Below, in pieces: positions 14,594 to 23,825 of a stretch of 58,101 bases of DNA. Made by a program: the position numbers and the translations under genes. The DNA is from Candidatus Ryanbacteria bacterium RIFCSPHIGHO2_02_FULL_45_17b (GTDB lineage: Bacteria > Patescibacteriota > Minisyncoccia > Ryanbacterales > 2-02-FULL-48-12), in NCBI GenBank assembly GCA_001819815.1, contig MHNO01000014.1:13779-71879 (forward strand). The letters are read 5' to 3'. Each line of letters starts with the position of its first letter. The stretch's first letter is position 1. The notes under the pieces are model-generated. The model saw nothing but the letters and a program-made list of their open reading frames with translations. It had not been told where the DNA came from and searched no databases.

Positions 14594-14875
14594 ATGTTTG
14601 CAAAACTTGGTGATTACTTGGATGAGTACAACATACAGCGTCCCACGCGCTATGTTTCTTCGAGCGGAGAAGAATTTGTGGTTTTGCCTGCAAAGGAGTA
14701 TTCGCTCCTTACCGGCATTGATATTGAGACCTTGCCAACAATGGAATCGTTTGATAGTGTTCCCCATGTGCCGGAGGAAATAAAGGAACGCGTATCAAAT
14801 GAAGCTGGTTCAGCGGCCGCTCTTGCCGCTATGCCGTTGGAAGAAGAGTTTGATATTGACAGACTTCCTTTGTAA
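14594..14875 (+). CDS. Small acidic hypothetical protein
   Basis: 93 residues, no family recognised. The ATG at 14594 directly follows a -10 box, so the mRNA is probably leaderless. Starts FAKLGDYLDEYNIQRPTRYV; the second half is acidic with an Ala-rich stretch (AGSAAALAAMPLEEEFD). It lies between the divergent gene and tuf, same strand as tuf, about 90 bases upstream of it. It could be an antitoxin or regulatory protein by size, but no toxin neighbour is present. Confidence 0.55.
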   Translation: MFAKLGDYLDEYNIQRPTRYVSSSGEEFVVLPAKEYSLLTGIDIETLPTMESFDSVPHVPEEIKERVSNEAGSAAALAAMPLEEEFDIDRLPL

Positions 14876-14890
14876 AGGATGATTGTGGGG

Positions 14891-14920
14891 TTGACGATTT
14901 TCCTTTCCCTATGGTAGAGT
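14891..14920 (+). promoter_or_regulatory. tuf promoter
   Basis: TTGACG at 14891-14896, spacer 18, TAGAGT at 14915-14920. The tuf ATG is 44 bases further on. Confidence 0.55.
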
Positions 14921-14964
14921 ATAAAAACATTAATTAATCATTATAATTTTAATTTTTACACCCT

Positions 14965-16161
14965 ATGGCAGTAGAAAAATTTGAACGAACAAAACCGCAT
15001 GTAAACGTTGGCACGATTGGCCACGTGGACCATGGAAAAACCACCCTTACGGCGGCAATTCTTCATTCTTTGAATTTGGCGGGAATGAAAGTGCGCCTTG
15101 AGAAAGTTGATGATATCGATAAAGCGCCTGAAGAACGGAAGCGGGGCATTACTATCGCGCTTCATCACTCGGAGTATGAATCTGAAAAGCGGCACTACGC
15201 GCATATCGACGCGCCCGGGCACGCTGATTATATCAAGAACATGATTACGGGCGCCGCTCAGATGGACGGCGCTATATTAGTGGTTTCCGCGGTGGATGGT
15301 CCCATGCCGCAGACGCGTGAACACATTCTTCTTGCGCGCCAGGTCGGCGTGCCTGCGGTTGTGGTGTTTCTCAATAAAGTCGATATGGTTTCCGATCTTG
15401 AGCTTATTGATTTGGTGGAAGCGGAAATTCGCGAACTTCTTTCCAAGTATGAGTTTCCCGGAGATACCACGCCGATTATACGCGGGTCTGCTTTAAAAGC
15501 GTTGGAAGCGACTTCCGCGGACGATGAAAACGTAAAGAAAGTTGTTGAACTTATCAAAACATTGGATGAATATGTTCCCGAGCCTGTTCGTGAAAAAGAC
15601 AAGCCGTTTCTTATGCCCGTGGAGGACGTGTTTTCCATTGAAGGCCGAGGCACAGTTATAACGGGTCGCATTGAACGGGGATTGGTAAAAGTAAACGAGG
15701 AAGTTGAAATTATAGGGCTTCGCGATACGCAAAAGTCTGTTGTTACAGGTATTGAAATGTTCAACAAGTCTTTGGACGAAGGCATAGCCGGAGACAACGC
15801 GGGTTTGCTGTTGCGAGGACTCAAGAAAGAAGATGTAGAGCGCGGACAGGTTGTGGCAAAACCCGGGTCCATTACGCCGCATACGGAGTTTGAAGCGGAG
15901 GTGTATATTTTGACAAAAGAAGAAGGAGGCCGCCACACGCCCTTTTTTAGCGGATATAAACCGCAATTCTACATTCGCACCACAGATGTAACCGGAGATG
16001 TAACACTTCCGCAGGGAACGGAAATGGTTATGCCTGGAGATACCATTACGTTCCAGGTAAAACTGATTTCTCCGATTGCCTTGGAAGAGCGTCAGCGGTT
16101 TGCTATTCGTGAAGGCGGACACACGGTGGGTGCCGGCGTGGTGACCAAGATTGTAAAATAG
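14965..16161 (+). CDS. tuf: Elongation factor Tu
   Basis: Delivers aminoacyl-tRNA to the ribosome. 398 residues. G1 GHVDHGKT (19-26), RGITI, PGHADY with the catalytic His, NKVD and GSALKALE are present, and domains II and III are complete to the end ([13 protein letters not shown]). Two departures from the usual sequence: switch I reads [14 protein letters not shown] where most bacteria have RGITINTxHVEYE, and the G3 motif is DAPGH where most have DCPGH. Own promoter; rpsJ follows 7 bases downstream, so tuf leads the S10 operon. Confidence 0.98.
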   Translation: MAVEKFERTKPHVNVGTIGHVDHGKTTLTAAILHSLNLAGMKVRLEKVDDIDKAPEERKRGITIALHHSEYESEKRHYAHIDAPGHADYIKNMITGAAQMDGAILVVSAVDGPMPQTREHILLARQVGVPAVVVFLNKVDMVSDLELIDLVEAEIRELLSKYEFPGDTTPIIRGSALKALEATSADDENVKKVVELIKTLDEYVPEPVREKDKPFLMPVEDVFSIEGRGTVITGRIERGLVKVNEEVEIIGLRDTQKSVVTGIEMFNKSLDEGIAGDNAGLLLRGLKKEDVERGQVVAKPGSITPHTEFEAEVYILTKEEGGRHTPFFSGYKPQFYIRTTDVTGDVTLPQGTEMVMPGDTITFQVKLISPIALEERQRFAIREGGHTVGAGVVTKIVK

Positions 16162-16168
16162 ATCAGAT

Positions 16169-16498
16169 ATGGCTCAAAAGAAGGAAGAAGAAAAACAAAA
16201 ATTGCGTATTCGCATTCGTGGGTACGACCATAAGATCATTGATTCAAGTGTGCGTCAGATTGTAGAAACGGTAACACGCTATGGCGCGGAAGTCGTGGGA
16301 CCTCTGCCGTTGCCAACAGAGATACGTAAATATACGGTAAACCGGTCTACATTTGTTCACAAAAACGCGCGGGAGCAGTTTGAAATGCGCGTGCACAAAC
16401 GGTTGATTGATATTTTGAATCCGGTGCCTAAAATTATTGATGCCCTTACAAATCTTACATTACCCGCGGGTGTCGATATAGAGATAAAGATGGGATAG
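16169..16498 (+). CDS. rpsJ: Small subunit ribosomal protein uS10
   Basis: Head protein of the 30S subunit, also a partner of NusB in antitermination. 109 residues. [42 protein letters not shown] and [11 protein letters not shown] are conserved. A short charged N-terminal extension (QKKEEEKQK) precedes the usual start, but the ATG seven bases after tuf is the only sensible one. A terminator-like hairpin separates it from rplC. Confidence 0.97.
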   Translation: MAQKKEEEKQKLRIRIRGYDHKIIDSSVRQIVETVTRYGAEVVGPLPLPTEIRKYTVNRSTFVHKNAREQFEMRVHKRLIDILNPVPKIIDALTNLTLPAGVDIEIKMG

Positions 16499-16520
16499 TG
16501 CCGGAACAGTTTAGAAGCGA

Positions 16521-16549
16521 AAATACCGGACATCGCTCCGGTATTTTTC
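16521..16549 (+). terminator. Terminator or attenuator between rpsJ and rplC
   Basis: aataccgga-catcgc-tccggtatt followed by TTT. It lies inside the S10 operon, so partial termination would set the ratio of tuf/rpsJ to the downstream genes. Confidence 0.65.
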
Positions 16550-16584
16550 AAATAGAGTCCCTGTGCAAAACATAAAAAAGAATC

Positions 16585-17148
16585 ATGAAATTCATAGTAG
16601 GAAAAAAACAAGAAATGACGCAAATGTTTCGGGAAGACGGCAAAGCTGAACCCGTGACATTGGTGTTGGCGGCGCCTGTGGAGGTTTCTTTAATACGGAC
16701 GAATGAGAAAGATGGATATACTGCTTTGCAGGTGAGGCGCAATAATATGCGGCGGGAGGTTCGTTTGAAAAGCCTGCATACTAAAGACGCGACGGGTATC
16801 CATGAGCTTGGCGCGACGCTTACTGTTTCGCAGTTTGCCGTGGGTGATCGGGTGACCATTGCAAGTGTCTCAAAGAGTAAAGGATTTCAGGGTGGCGTAA
16901 AACGTCATGGGTTCCATGGCGCTTCCAGCACGCACGGAGTAAAACACGCGCATCGTCAGCCGGGTTCCATCGGGGCGGGTGGCGTGCAACGTGTTCTGAA
17001 AGGTCAGCGTATGGCAGGCCGTATGGGGGGGGAACGAGTATCTATGCGAGGCGTACGTGTAGTAAACATATATCCTGATCAAAATATTATTGCATTAAAA
17101 GGCGGCATTCCCGGACATCGCGGAAGTTTGGTGGAAATAAGCGCTTAA
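16585..17148 (+). CDS. rplC: Large subunit ribosomal protein uL3
   Basis: Binds 23S rRNA near the peptidyl transferase centre. 187 residues, shorter than E. coli (209). N terminus MKFIVGKKQEMTQMFREDG; the loop GGVKRHGFHGASSTHG, then RQPGSIGA, RMAGRMGGERV, and a C-terminal KGGIPGHRGSLVEI. Starts after the inter-operon hairpin; no Shine-Dalgarno sequence, and no strong promoter seen in the 35 bases between. Confidence 0.97.
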   Translation: MKFIVGKKQEMTQMFREDGKAEPVTLVLAAPVEVSLIRTNEKDGYTALQVRRNNMRREVRLKSLHTKDATGIHELGATLTVSQFAVGDRVTIASVSKSKGFQGGVKRHGFHGASSTHGVKHAHRQPGSIGAGGVQRVLKGQRMAGRMGGERVSMRGVRVVNIYPDQNIIALKGGIPGHRGSLVEISA

Positions 17149-17150
17149 CT

Positions 17151-17813
17151 ATGGAAACGAATGTGTACAATGCGAGCGGAGAAAAGACCGGAATGGTGCA
17201 ACTGCCCGATAGTGTTTTTGGGTTGCCATGGAATGCCGCACTAGTAAAACAAGTGGTAGAAGCCGGGCGCGCGAATAAACGGGCGAATACGGCTCATACG
17301 AAGGATCGGGGGGAAGTTTCCGGAGGCGGTAAAAAGCCATGGAAACAAAAGGGCACAGGAAGAGCGCAGCATGGGTCCATTCGATCGCCTTTGTGGATTG
17401 GCGGAGGGGTTACGCATGGACCGCGCACGGAACGCGTATATGACCAAAAAATAAACAAACGCATGCGCCGTAAAGCGTTGTTGGTCTCTCTTTCGGGAAA
17501 AGCAAAGAGTGGCGAGATAGTGGTGATGGAGGATCTTTCATTTCCCAGTGGACGCGCGCGTGAGGCGCATTCTCTGTTTTGCGCGCTGGTGATGAAAGGG
17601 GGAATTGCCGATATTGGTGGAAACAAAGCAACGACACTTGTGGCGCTTCCCACGCACGATGCGTCTACGGCGCGGGCGCTTCGCAATTTACCGCGCGTGC
17701 AATCATGTGAAGCCCGAAATGTTACTGTGGAGAGTGTGCTAGGAGTAAAATATGTGATGGTCCCAAAGTCATCCCTGTTGGTTTTAGAATCTTTAGCAAA
17801 ACTGGGACAATAG
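17151..17813 (+). CDS. rplD: Large subunit ribosomal protein uL4
   Basis: Lines the exit tunnel. 220 residues. The tunnel loop is clear: [33 protein letters not shown]-like stretch at about 42-74 (here [17 protein letters not shown]). C-terminal [20 protein letters not shown] is typical. Two bases after rplC; its stop codon is followed one base later by the rplW start, so the three genes are coupled. Confidence 0.96.
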   Translation: [220 protein letters not shown]

Positions 17814-17814
17814 T

Positions 17815-18120
17815 ATGGCTCAACAAAAAACAATTTCTGCGGACACTAAAGACGGAATAATTCTTCGGCGTCCGGTTATAAGCGAAAAAGCAACCAGGCT
17901 CAGTGAAACAGGAACCTATACGTTTTTTGTGTCGGAACGGGCGAACAAAATCATGATCCGGCGCGCAGTTGCGGCGCGTTTTAGTGTTGAAGTGCTAAAC
18001 GTGCGCGTGGTTTGCACGCCGTATAAAAAAGTGCGGCGGGGTCGTCTTACTGGCTGGAATGGCGGGTATAAAAAAGCGTTTGTAACCATACGCCCGGATC
18101 AAAAAATTGAACTTGCTTAA
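17815..18120 (+). CDS. rplW: Large subunit ribosomal protein uL23
   Basis: Forms the docking site for trigger factor and SRP at the tunnel exit. 101 residues. RRPVISEKATRLSETGTYTFFV and the basic C-terminal part YKKVRRGRLTGWNGGYKKAFVTI identify it. A 14-residue N-terminal addition precedes the usual start. The ATG lies one base after the rplD stop. Confidence 0.95.
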   Translation: MAQQKTISADTKDGIILRRPVISEKATRLSETGTYTFFVSERANKIMIRRAVAARFSVEVLNVRVVCTPYKKVRRGRLTGWNGGYKKAFVTIRPDQKIELA

Positions 18121-18129
18121 ATTCAGCAT

Positions 18130-18954
18130 ATGCGTCACTTAAAACCAACAACTCCTGGAAGGCGTGGCATGACGGTGAGTTCCCGTTCATCTCTTGTTCG
18201 GGGAGGCCCGGAAAAGAGTCTTTCTTATGGCCGAAAACGCGCGGTAGGTCGTAATAATGCCGGACGTATAACCACACGCCACAAGGGTGGCGGACACAAG
18301 CGCTTGTATCGGTTGGTGGATTTTCGCCAGGAAAAACAAAATGTTCCTGCCCGCGTGCTTTCTTACGAATATGATCCTAATCGCACCTCGCACATCGCCC
18401 TTATAGTATACCGTGATGGTGAAAAGCGGTATGTGTTGCTTCCCCAAGGCATGGCTATTGGGGCGGAGATTATTGTCTCTGAAACTGCGCCCCTGGAGCC
18501 GGGGAATCGGTTGCCTTTGGGGCGTGTTCCTGTGGGAACATTTGTATACAATGTTGAAATGCAACCGGGAGGAGGGGGTAAGCTTGTTCGTTCTGCCGGC
18601 GTGGGCGCTGAAGTGCTGGCGCATGACGCGTCTTATATGCTTTTACGTTTGCCGTCCAAAGAAATTCGTCGCGTGCATGAACGCTGTTGGGGATCCATCG
18701 GAAGGTTGGGCGCTGAAGAACATCGGTTTGTCGTGTATGGAAAGGCGGGCAGGTCTCGTTGGATGGGGATCCGGCCTACTGTTCGCGGATCTGCCATGAA
18801 CCCAGTGGATCACCCGTATGGAGGTGGTGAGGGAAGAGCATTGCGCGGCACGCGCCGCCCCAAGAATATGTGGGGGAAGGGTACGCGCGGCGTGAAAACG
18901 CGTCGGAGCAAGAAATATTCAAATAATTTTATAGAGGAACGACGGAAGAAGTAG
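18130..18954 (+). CDS. rplB: Large subunit ribosomal protein uL2
   Basis: Core 23S rRNA-binding protein needed for subunit joining. 274 residues, normal length. [44 protein letters not shown] and the active-site-near [19 protein letters not shown] are all present. Ten bases after rplW. Confidence 0.98.
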   Translation: MRHLKPTTPGRRGMTVSSRSSLVRGGPEKSLSYGRKRAVGRNNAGRITTRHKGGGHKRLYRLVDFRQEKQNVPARVLSYEYDPNRTSHIALIVYRDGEKRYVLLPQGMAIGAEIIVSETAPLEPGNRLPLGRVPVGTFVYNVEMQPGGGGKLVRSAGVGAEVLAHDASYMLLRLPSKEIRRVHERCWGSIGRLGAEEHRFVVYGKAGRSRWMGIRPTVRGSAMNPVDHPYGGGEGRALRGTRRPKNMWGKGTRGVKTRRSKKYSNNFIEERRKK

Positions 18955-19021
18955 AATATCCGCGGGGTTGAAAAATCACGCAACGCATGGTATCAATAGT
19001 AATCAGCATAAAATTAAGATA

Positions 19022-19342
19022 ATGTCACGCAGTTCTAAAAAAGGTCCGTATGTAGATGAAAAGCTTTTGAAGAAGCTTTCTAAAGCAACGCCGGGTTCGA
19101 AAGCCGTGATAAAAACATGGGCGAGAAGTTCTATGATCAGTCCTGAGATGCTTGGCTATACGATTGGCGTGCATAATGGCAAAGAACATATTGTGGTGAT
19201 TATCAGTGAAGATATGATTGGGCATAGACTTGGTGAGTTCAGCCCCACGCGCAAGTTTGTACGCCATGGAGGGAAAATGCAAAAAGAACAAGAACAAAAA
19301 GCAAAAACTGCCGCAACGATAGCTCCATCGGTAAAAAAATAG
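19022..19342 (+). CDS. rpsS: Small subunit ribosomal protein uS19
   Basis: Head protein contacting S13. 106 residues from [18 protein letters not shown] at 19022; an in-frame ATG at 18968 would add 18 unrelated residues. [25 protein letters not shown] and [19 protein letters not shown] are conserved. A Lys/Ala-rich tail extends the C terminus by about 15 residues. Followed after one base by rplV. Confidence 0.97.
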   Translation: MSRSSKKGPYVDEKLLKKLSKATPGSKAVIKTWARSSMISPEMLGYTIGVHNGKEHIVVIISEDMIGHRLGEFSPTRKFVRHGGKMQKEQEQKAKTAATIAPSVKK

Positions 19343-19343
19343 C

Positions 19344-19685
19344 ATGGTAACCGCAAAAGCACAATTAAACTATGCGCGTACGTCCCCTCAGAAGGTGCGG
19401 CGTGTTGCCGATGTTATTCGCGGCTTGCCGGTCAGCGCTGCTCGTGTGCAACTTTCATTGCTTCCCCAGCGGCCAGCGCCACTATTACAGACGTTACTCG
19501 CATCGGCGGTAGATAACGCAAAACAGAAAGGATTGGCGGAACATAATTTAGTTGTCTGTTCGCTTTTGGTGAACGCGGGACCGATGTTTAAGCGTTCTAT
19601 GCCGCGCGCGCATGGCCGCGCAACTCCCATTCGCAAACGGACAAGCCATATTACATTAGTAGTGGGAGAACCTGACAACATATGA
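19344..19685 (+). CDS. rplV: Large subunit ribosomal protein uL22
   Basis: Its long loop lines the exit tunnel. 113 residues. Contains TSPQKVRRVADVIRGLPV, LLASAVDNAKQ and KRSMPRAHGRATPIRKRTSHITLVVGE. Starts one base after rpsS and overlaps rpsC by four bases, so translation is coupled. Confidence 0.96.
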   Translation: MVTAKAQLNYARTSPQKVRRVADVIRGLPVSAARVQLSLLPQRPAPLLQTLLASAVDNAKQKGLAEHNLVVCSLLVNAGPMFKRSMPRAHGRATPIRKRTSHITLVVGEPDNI

Positions 19686-20386
19686 CTCACACAGCACATC
19701 CATACGGTATACGATTAGGAATATTAAAACCGTGGCGTTCACGGTGGTTTGATACGCGTGGGTATCGGCAGGTGTTGAAAATAGACACATTACTACGCGA
19801 ATATCTTTGGCGGGAATTGCATGGCATCTTGATAGAAAGCATCGAAATTGAGCGATCTCCCCGGGCTCTTACGATTATTATAAAAACAAGTCAACCCGGT
19901 ATTCTTATCGGACGCGGCGGGGAAGGCGCGGAAAAATTAAAAACAAAGATACAGGCATTTATTTCCAAAGTAGAACACCAGCCGGGTACGGCAGGTGTCC
20001 GTGCGCCAGAAGGAGGCGTGGAAGGCCGGGGACGTTTGGAAGTGCGTCTCACGATTGAAGAGGTGCGCATGCCGGAAACCTATGCCAATATCGTGGCTCA
20101 AATGATGGTACAAGATCTTGAACGCCGGTTGCCATTTCGCCGCGTGCTCAAAAATACCATTGAAAAAACGAACGCAAACAAAGAAGTGTTAGGCGTAAAA
20201 GTCGCATTGAAAGGAAGACTTGACGGATCCGAGATGGGGCGGTATGAATGGTTGCGGAAAGGCCGTATTCCCTTGCAAACCCTGCGAGCGAATATTGATT
20301 ATGCTTTACAAGAAGCCCGGTTACCGTATGGCACCATAGGCGTGAAGGTTTGGATATATAAAGGTGAAGTATTTGATAAAAAGTAA
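19682..20386 (+). CDS. rpsC: Small subunit ribosomal protein uS3
   Basis: Lines the mRNA entry channel. 234 residues. KH domain with [22 protein letters not shown] (GxxG type) at about 65-90, and the C-terminal [34 protein letters not shown] block. The N terminus [20 protein letters not shown] resembles the usual P.gfRLGi..W.s.Wf. A Gly/Glu-rich insertion ([14 protein letters not shown]) lies between the two domains. Four-base overlap with rplV. Confidence 0.97.
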   Translation: MTHTAHPYGIRLGILKPWRSRWFDTRGYRQVLKIDTLLREYLWRELHGILIESIEIERSPRALTIIIKTSQPGILIGRGGEGAEKLKTKIQAFISKVEHQPGTAGVRAPEGGVEGRGRLEVRLTIEEVRMPETYANIVAQMMVQDLERRLPFRRVLKNTIEKTNANKEVLGVKVALKGRLDGSEMGRYEWLRKGRIPLQTLRANIDYALQEARLPYGTIGVKVWIYKGEVFDKK

Positions 20387-20400
20387 AACCCAAAGCGATC

Positions 20401-20823
20401 ATGTTAGTTCCAAAGAAGGTAAAACATAGAAAATGGCAGCGAGGCAGAAGCCGTGGTATGGAAACGCGCGGCGTTACCTTGGCATTCGGGTCATTTGGTT
20501 TAAAGGCATTGGAAGCGCGCTGGATTAATTCACGCCAAATTGAGGCTGCGCGCAGAGCTATGACCCGTTATGTTCAGCGCGGAGGAAAGATTTGGATTAG
20601 GATTTTCCCTGATAAGCCCATAACAAAACGCCCTCCGGAAACCACGTTGGGGGGAGGAAAGGGAGCCCCGGATCATTATGTGTTTCCCGTTCGTCCCGGC
20701 CGCATTCTTTTCGAAATGGATGGCGTTACGGATGAGATTGCACGCGAGGCGCTTCGCAGAGCAGGTGCCAAATTGCCCATGAAAGTAAAAGTCGTAAGCC
20801 GCAACGAAACGTTGTCAAAATGA
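20401..20823 (+). CDS. rplP: Large subunit ribosomal protein uL16
   Basis: Contacts the A-site tRNA elbow. 140 residues. [45 protein letters not shown] and [26 protein letters not shown] are all typical. The Arg that is hydroxylated in other bacteria falls in the GGGKGAP region. Follows rpsC by 14 bases. Confidence 0.97.
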   Translation: MLVPKKVKHRKWQRGRSRGMETRGVTLAFGSFGLKALEARWINSRQIEAARRAMTRYVQRGGKIWIRIFPDKPITKRPPETTLGGGKGAPDHYVFPVRPGRILFEMDGVTDEIAREALRRAGAKLPMKVKVVSRNETLSK

Positions 20824-20827
20824 TTGT

Positions 20828-21019
20828 ATGAACATACGCGATATAAAAGAAAAAACAATCGAAGAGCTTTTGCAGATGTTGCCTACTGTTGAGAGACAGT
20901 TAAGTGACGCGCGGTTTAGTCTTGCGGCAGGCCGCGTAAAAAATGTAAAGGAAGCAGGGTCGTTACGGCGTACTATTGCGCAGATAAAGACGGTAATACA
21001 CGAACGCAAGGCGCGGTAG
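20828..21019 (+). CDS. rpmC: Large subunit ribosomal protein uL29
   Basis: Small two-helix protein at the exit site. 63 residues. [37 protein letters not shown] with the final [17 protein letters not shown] matches the family. Four bases after rplP. Confidence 0.92.
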   Translation: MNIRDIKEKTIEELLQMLPTVERQLSDARFSLAAGRVKNVKEAGSLRRTIAQIKTVIHERKAR

Positions 21020-21032
21020 CGGCATTCATTAT

Positions 21033-21275
21033 ATGGAACAGGTATATCCGAAAAAACTAAAAGGGGTTGTAGTATCCGATCGTATGATGCGTACGGCAGT
21101 CGTTTTGGTTACACGATTGCAAAAATATCCGAAGTATAAAAAATATTACAAGGTAAGTAAAAAGTTTAAAGCGCACGATGAAAACAACGAATATAAAGTC
21201 GGTGATACGGTAGTGATACAAGAAACGCGGCCGTTATCGAAGGATAAGAGATGGAAGATAGTTAGCAAAATATAA
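21033..21275 (+). CDS. rpsQ: Small subunit ribosomal protein uS17
   Basis: Primary 16S rRNA-binding OB-fold protein. 80 residues. [38 protein letters not shown] and [19 protein letters not shown] are characteristic. Follows rpmC by 13 bases. Confidence 0.96.
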   Translation: MEQVYPKKLKGVVVSDRMMRTAVVLVTRLQKYPKYKKYYKVSKKFKAHDENNEYKVGDTVVIQETRPLSKDKRWKIVSKI

Positions 21276-21282
21276 TGTATAT

Positions 21283-21648
21283 ATGATTCAACCACAGACA
21301 AGATTAAAAGTGGCGGATAATACGGGCGCAAAGATTGTCCAGGTTTTTAAGGTTTTGGGCGGTACCAGGCGCCGCTACGCGCGCATCGGAGATGTGGTAG
21401 TTGCGTCCGTGAAAGTTGCCGAGCCTAAAAAAACGGTAAAGAAAAAGGATATTGTGCGTGTGGTTATTGTGCGTCAATCCCAGCCGTTTCGTCGGCAGGA
21501 CGGGTCGTATATTCGGTTCGACGATAATGCGGGCGTGCTTGTGGATGGGCTTGAACCCCGTGGCGGGCGTATGTTTGGCCCTATACCGCGCGAGTTGCGG
21601 GAACGTGGATTTACCAAGATTATTTCATTGGCGGAAGAAGTGGTATGA
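21283..21648 (+). CDS. rplN: Large subunit ribosomal protein uL14
   Basis: Interface protein forming an intersubunit bridge. 121 residues. [41 protein letters not shown] and [22 protein letters not shown] identify it. Overlaps rplX by four bases (ATGA). Confidence 0.97.
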   Translation: MIQPQTRLKVADNTGAKIVQVFKVLGGTRRRYARIGDVVVASVKVAEPKKTVKKKDIVRVVIVRQSQPFRRQDGSYIRFDDNAGVLVDGLEPRGGRMFGPIPRELRERGFTKIISLAEEVV

Positions 21649-21950
21649 AAATAAAGAAAGGAGACAACGTAAAAATGATTGCGGGAAAAGATCGGGGACG
21701 TACCGGAAAAATTTTGCGCGTGCTCCGTGTCCGTGAGCGGGTTGTGGTAGATGGAGTAAATATGTTGAAACGCCATGTCCGCCCGCGCCGCCAAGGACAA
21801 AAGGGGGAGGTGATTCAATTTGCTTCATCGGTGCATGTTTCTAATGTGGAGCTTGTATGCGGATCATGCGGCAAGGCAACGCGTGCAGGATACCGGTTGG
21901 AAGGCGAGAAAAAGATCCGGGTTTGTAAAAAATGTGGAAGCGCTATATAA
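21645..21950 (+). CDS. rplX: Large subunit ribosomal protein uL24
   Basis: Assembly initiator protein. 101 residues. [23 protein letters not shown] and [20 protein letters not shown] are the KOW-domain core. The C terminus [12 protein letters not shown]...KIRVCKKCG has two CxxC pairs, a zinc-ribbon form. Translationally coupled to rplN by a four-base overlap. Confidence 0.97.
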   Translation: MKIKKGDNVKMIAGKDRGRTGKILRVLRVRERVVVDGVNMLKRHVRPRRQGQKGEVIQFASSVHVSNVELVCGSCGKATRAGYRLEGEKKIRVCKKCGSAI

Positions 21951-21961
21951 CATTATTGTTT

Positions 21962-22504
21962 ATGAAAACGGTACAGGAAAAATATAAAGAAGAAGTTACT
22001 CCCGCTATGCGGAAACGTTTTGGATATTCTCATGCGATGGCAGTGCCACGTATTATGAAAGTGGTGGTGAATGTGGGCACCGGGCGCGTGGGGCGTGACA
22101 AAGGAGGCGATGAGGAGGTGGTAAAATATCTTTCTGCTATTACCGGACAGCGTCCGCTTCCTTGTGTCGCGCGTACTTCTGTCGCTTCCTTTAAAACGCG
22201 CCAAGGACAAGTGATAGGCCACAAAGTTACATTGCGCGGCAAGCGCATGTATGATTTTCTGGAACGGTTGGTGGCCGCTGCGATACCGCGCACGCGCGAT
22301 TTTCGAGGACTTGACCCGAAAGCGGTTGATCAAGGAGGCGCCTTGACTATTGGCATTCGTGAGCATACTATTTTTCCTGAAACCATAGGAGAAGATACGC
22401 GTTTTGTGTTTGGATTGGAAACCACGGTGAATACGAACGCAAAGACACGCGAGGAAGCTCTTGCATTGTTTCGTTTATTGGGGTTTCCGCTTAAGAAAGA
22501 GTAG
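21962..22504 (+). CDS. rplE: Large subunit ribosomal protein uL5
   Basis: Binds 5S rRNA. 180 residues from MKTVQEKYKEEVTPAM at 21962; a start 30 bases earlier would overlap rplX needlessly. RIMKVVVNVGTGRVGRDKG, TGQRPLPCVARTSVASFKTRQG, and RTRDFRGLDPKAVDQGG are family blocks. Followed by an 86-base gap that contains a 14-bp inverted repeat. Confidence 0.97.
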   Translation: MKTVQEKYKEEVTPAMRKRFGYSHAMAVPRIMKVVVNVGTGRVGRDKGGDEEVVKYLSAITGQRPLPCVARTSVASFKTRQGQVIGHKVTLRGKRMYDFLERLVAAAIPRTRDFRGLDPKAVDQGGALTIGIREHTIFPETIGEDTRFVFGLETTVNTNAKTREEALALFRLLGFPLKKE

Positions 22505-22507
22505 TCG

Positions 22508-22563
22508 CGAATAATGCGAATATACAAACACATGTTATATAAAATTTCAATTCGCATTATTCG
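22508..22563. repeat. Inverted repeat of a dispersed 14-mer
   Basis: cgaataatgcgaat (22508-22521) and its exact complement (22550-22563) form a possible hairpin between rplE and rpsN. The same 14-mer occurs once between rpsL and rpsG (about 10490-10503), next to related cgaacaacgcgaat text. Confidence 0.7.
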
Positions 22564-22590
22564 TTCTTATTCGGATTATTAGAGAGTACT

Positions 22591-22776
22591 ATGGCAAAAA
22601 CATCTACAAACGCAAGGTCGAAAAAGAAACCAAAATTCACAACGCGTGTGGTGCGCAGATGTTTTCGGTGTGGGCGCAAACGCGGATATATGCGGCCGTT
22701 TGATTTGTGCAGAATTTGTTTTCGAGAGTTGGCTGTTCGCGGAGAATTGCCAGGCATAAAGAAGTCGTCGTGGTAA
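22591..22776 (+). CDS. rpsN: Small subunit ribosomal protein uS14, zinc-binding form
   Basis: 61 residues, the short type. [24 protein letters not shown] carries the two CxxC pairs that bind zinc, and [11 protein letters not shown] is the expected C terminus. Starts after the inverted repeat of the rplE-rpsN gap. Confidence 0.96.
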   Translation: MAKTSTNARSKKKPKFTTRVVRRCFRCGRKRGYMRPFDLCRICFRELAVRGELPGIKKSSW

Positions 22777-22791
22777 ATGTTTAAATTTATT

Positions 22792-23184
22792 ATGGATCCC
22801 ATATCAGACATGATTATACGAATATCGAATGCGCAAGCGGTGCGGAAGCATAGCGTTGTTGTTCCTTATTCGGCAATAAAAGACGAAATAGTCCGCGTAC
22901 TCAAAGAAGCGGGATTCGTTGATGATGTGATAAAACGAGGGAGGCGCAATCGTCGGGTGCTTGATATTATCATTGCGTATGATAAAGACGGCAATGCGCG
23001 TATGCATGGGTTTCGAAGGATCAGCAAACAGAGCCAACGCGCGTACGCACGATCGCGCGATTTGCGTGATTCGCGAAAGGGAGTAGGCGGCATGTTTATT
23101 GTCTCTACGTCGCGCGGCGTTATGTCTTCGCCGGCGGCCCGCATGGCGCATGTGGGGGGAGAAGTTTTATGTGAAGTATGGTAA
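22792..23184 (+). CDS. rpsH: Small subunit ribosomal protein uS8
   Basis: 16S rRNA central domain binder. 130 residues from MDPISDMIIRISNA at 22792, the canonical start; five extra codons from 22777 are possible since that ATG touches the rpsN stop. KHSVVVPYSAIKDEIVRVLKEAGF and the C-terminal STSRGVMSSPAARMAHVGGEVLCEVW are conserved. Confidence 0.96.
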   Translation: MDPISDMIIRISNAQAVRKHSVVVPYSAIKDEIVRVLKEAGFVDDVIKRGRRNRRVLDIIIAYDKDGNARMHGFRRISKQSQRAYARSRDLRDSRKGVGGMFIVSTSRGVMSSPAARMAHVGGEVLCEVW

Positions 23185-23265
23185 TCTAGGCGCTAGTACG
23201 TTAGGCTCTAGGCAGTAGGATTTTATTCTAAGTCCCCGTGCCTAAAGCCTACATATCTGATTTCT

Positions 23266-23814
23266 ATGACACGTCTTTCATCAAAACCTATAGGAGTACC
23301 AGCAGGAGTAACCGTTTCAGTCGCGGATAATGTTTTTACGGTGGCCGGATCCAAAGGAACTGTTTCGCGCGTTCTTTCTCGGGAGGTGGTTTTAGAGATG
23401 TCCGAAGACGGCCGTGCTCTTAATGTAACTCCGGCGCCGAACGCCAAAGATGTCAATCATTTGGTTGGTTCGTTTTATGCGCACGCGCGGAATATGATTT
23501 TAGGTGTCTCAGTAGGTTTCATAAAGGTGTTGGAATTGGAAGGAATAGGATATCGCGCATCGGTAGAAGGAAAAGATTTACTGCTTTCCCTTGGTTTTTC
23601 TCATCCCATCCGATACACAGCTCCTTCCGGTATAGATATTGCTGTGGAAAAGAACGAAATTCGGGTATCCGGAATAGATAAAGAAATGGTCGGTCAGGTC
23701 GCGGCGGTAATTCGCGAGTACCGCAAACCGGAGCCGTATAAAGGAAAGGGTATTCATTACAAGGGAGAACATATTATCCGTAAGGCTGGAAAGAAAGCAG
23801 GAGTGGGAGCATAA
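23266..23814 (+). CDS. rplF: Large subunit ribosomal protein uL6
   Basis: Near the sarcin-ricin loop. 182 residues. Two repeated L6 domains: SRLSSKPIGVPAGVTVSV-like N terminus (TRLSSKPIGVPAGV) and LELEGIGYRASVEG. The tail RKPEPYKGKGIHYKGEHIIRKAGKK is diagnostic. The 81-base gap before it holds ctaggc/gcctag-like low-complexity text and no gene. Confidence 0.97.
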   Translation: MTRLSSKPIGVPAGVTVSVADNVFTVAGSKGTVSRVLSREVVLEMSEDGRALNVTPAPNAKDVNHLVGSFYAHARNMILGVSVGFIKVLELEGIGYRASVEGKDLLLSLGFSHPIRYTAPSGIDIAVEKNEIRVSGIDKEMVGQVAAVIREYRKPEPYKGKGIHYKGEHIIRKAGKKAGVGA

Positions 23815-23825
23815 ATTCATAACCA

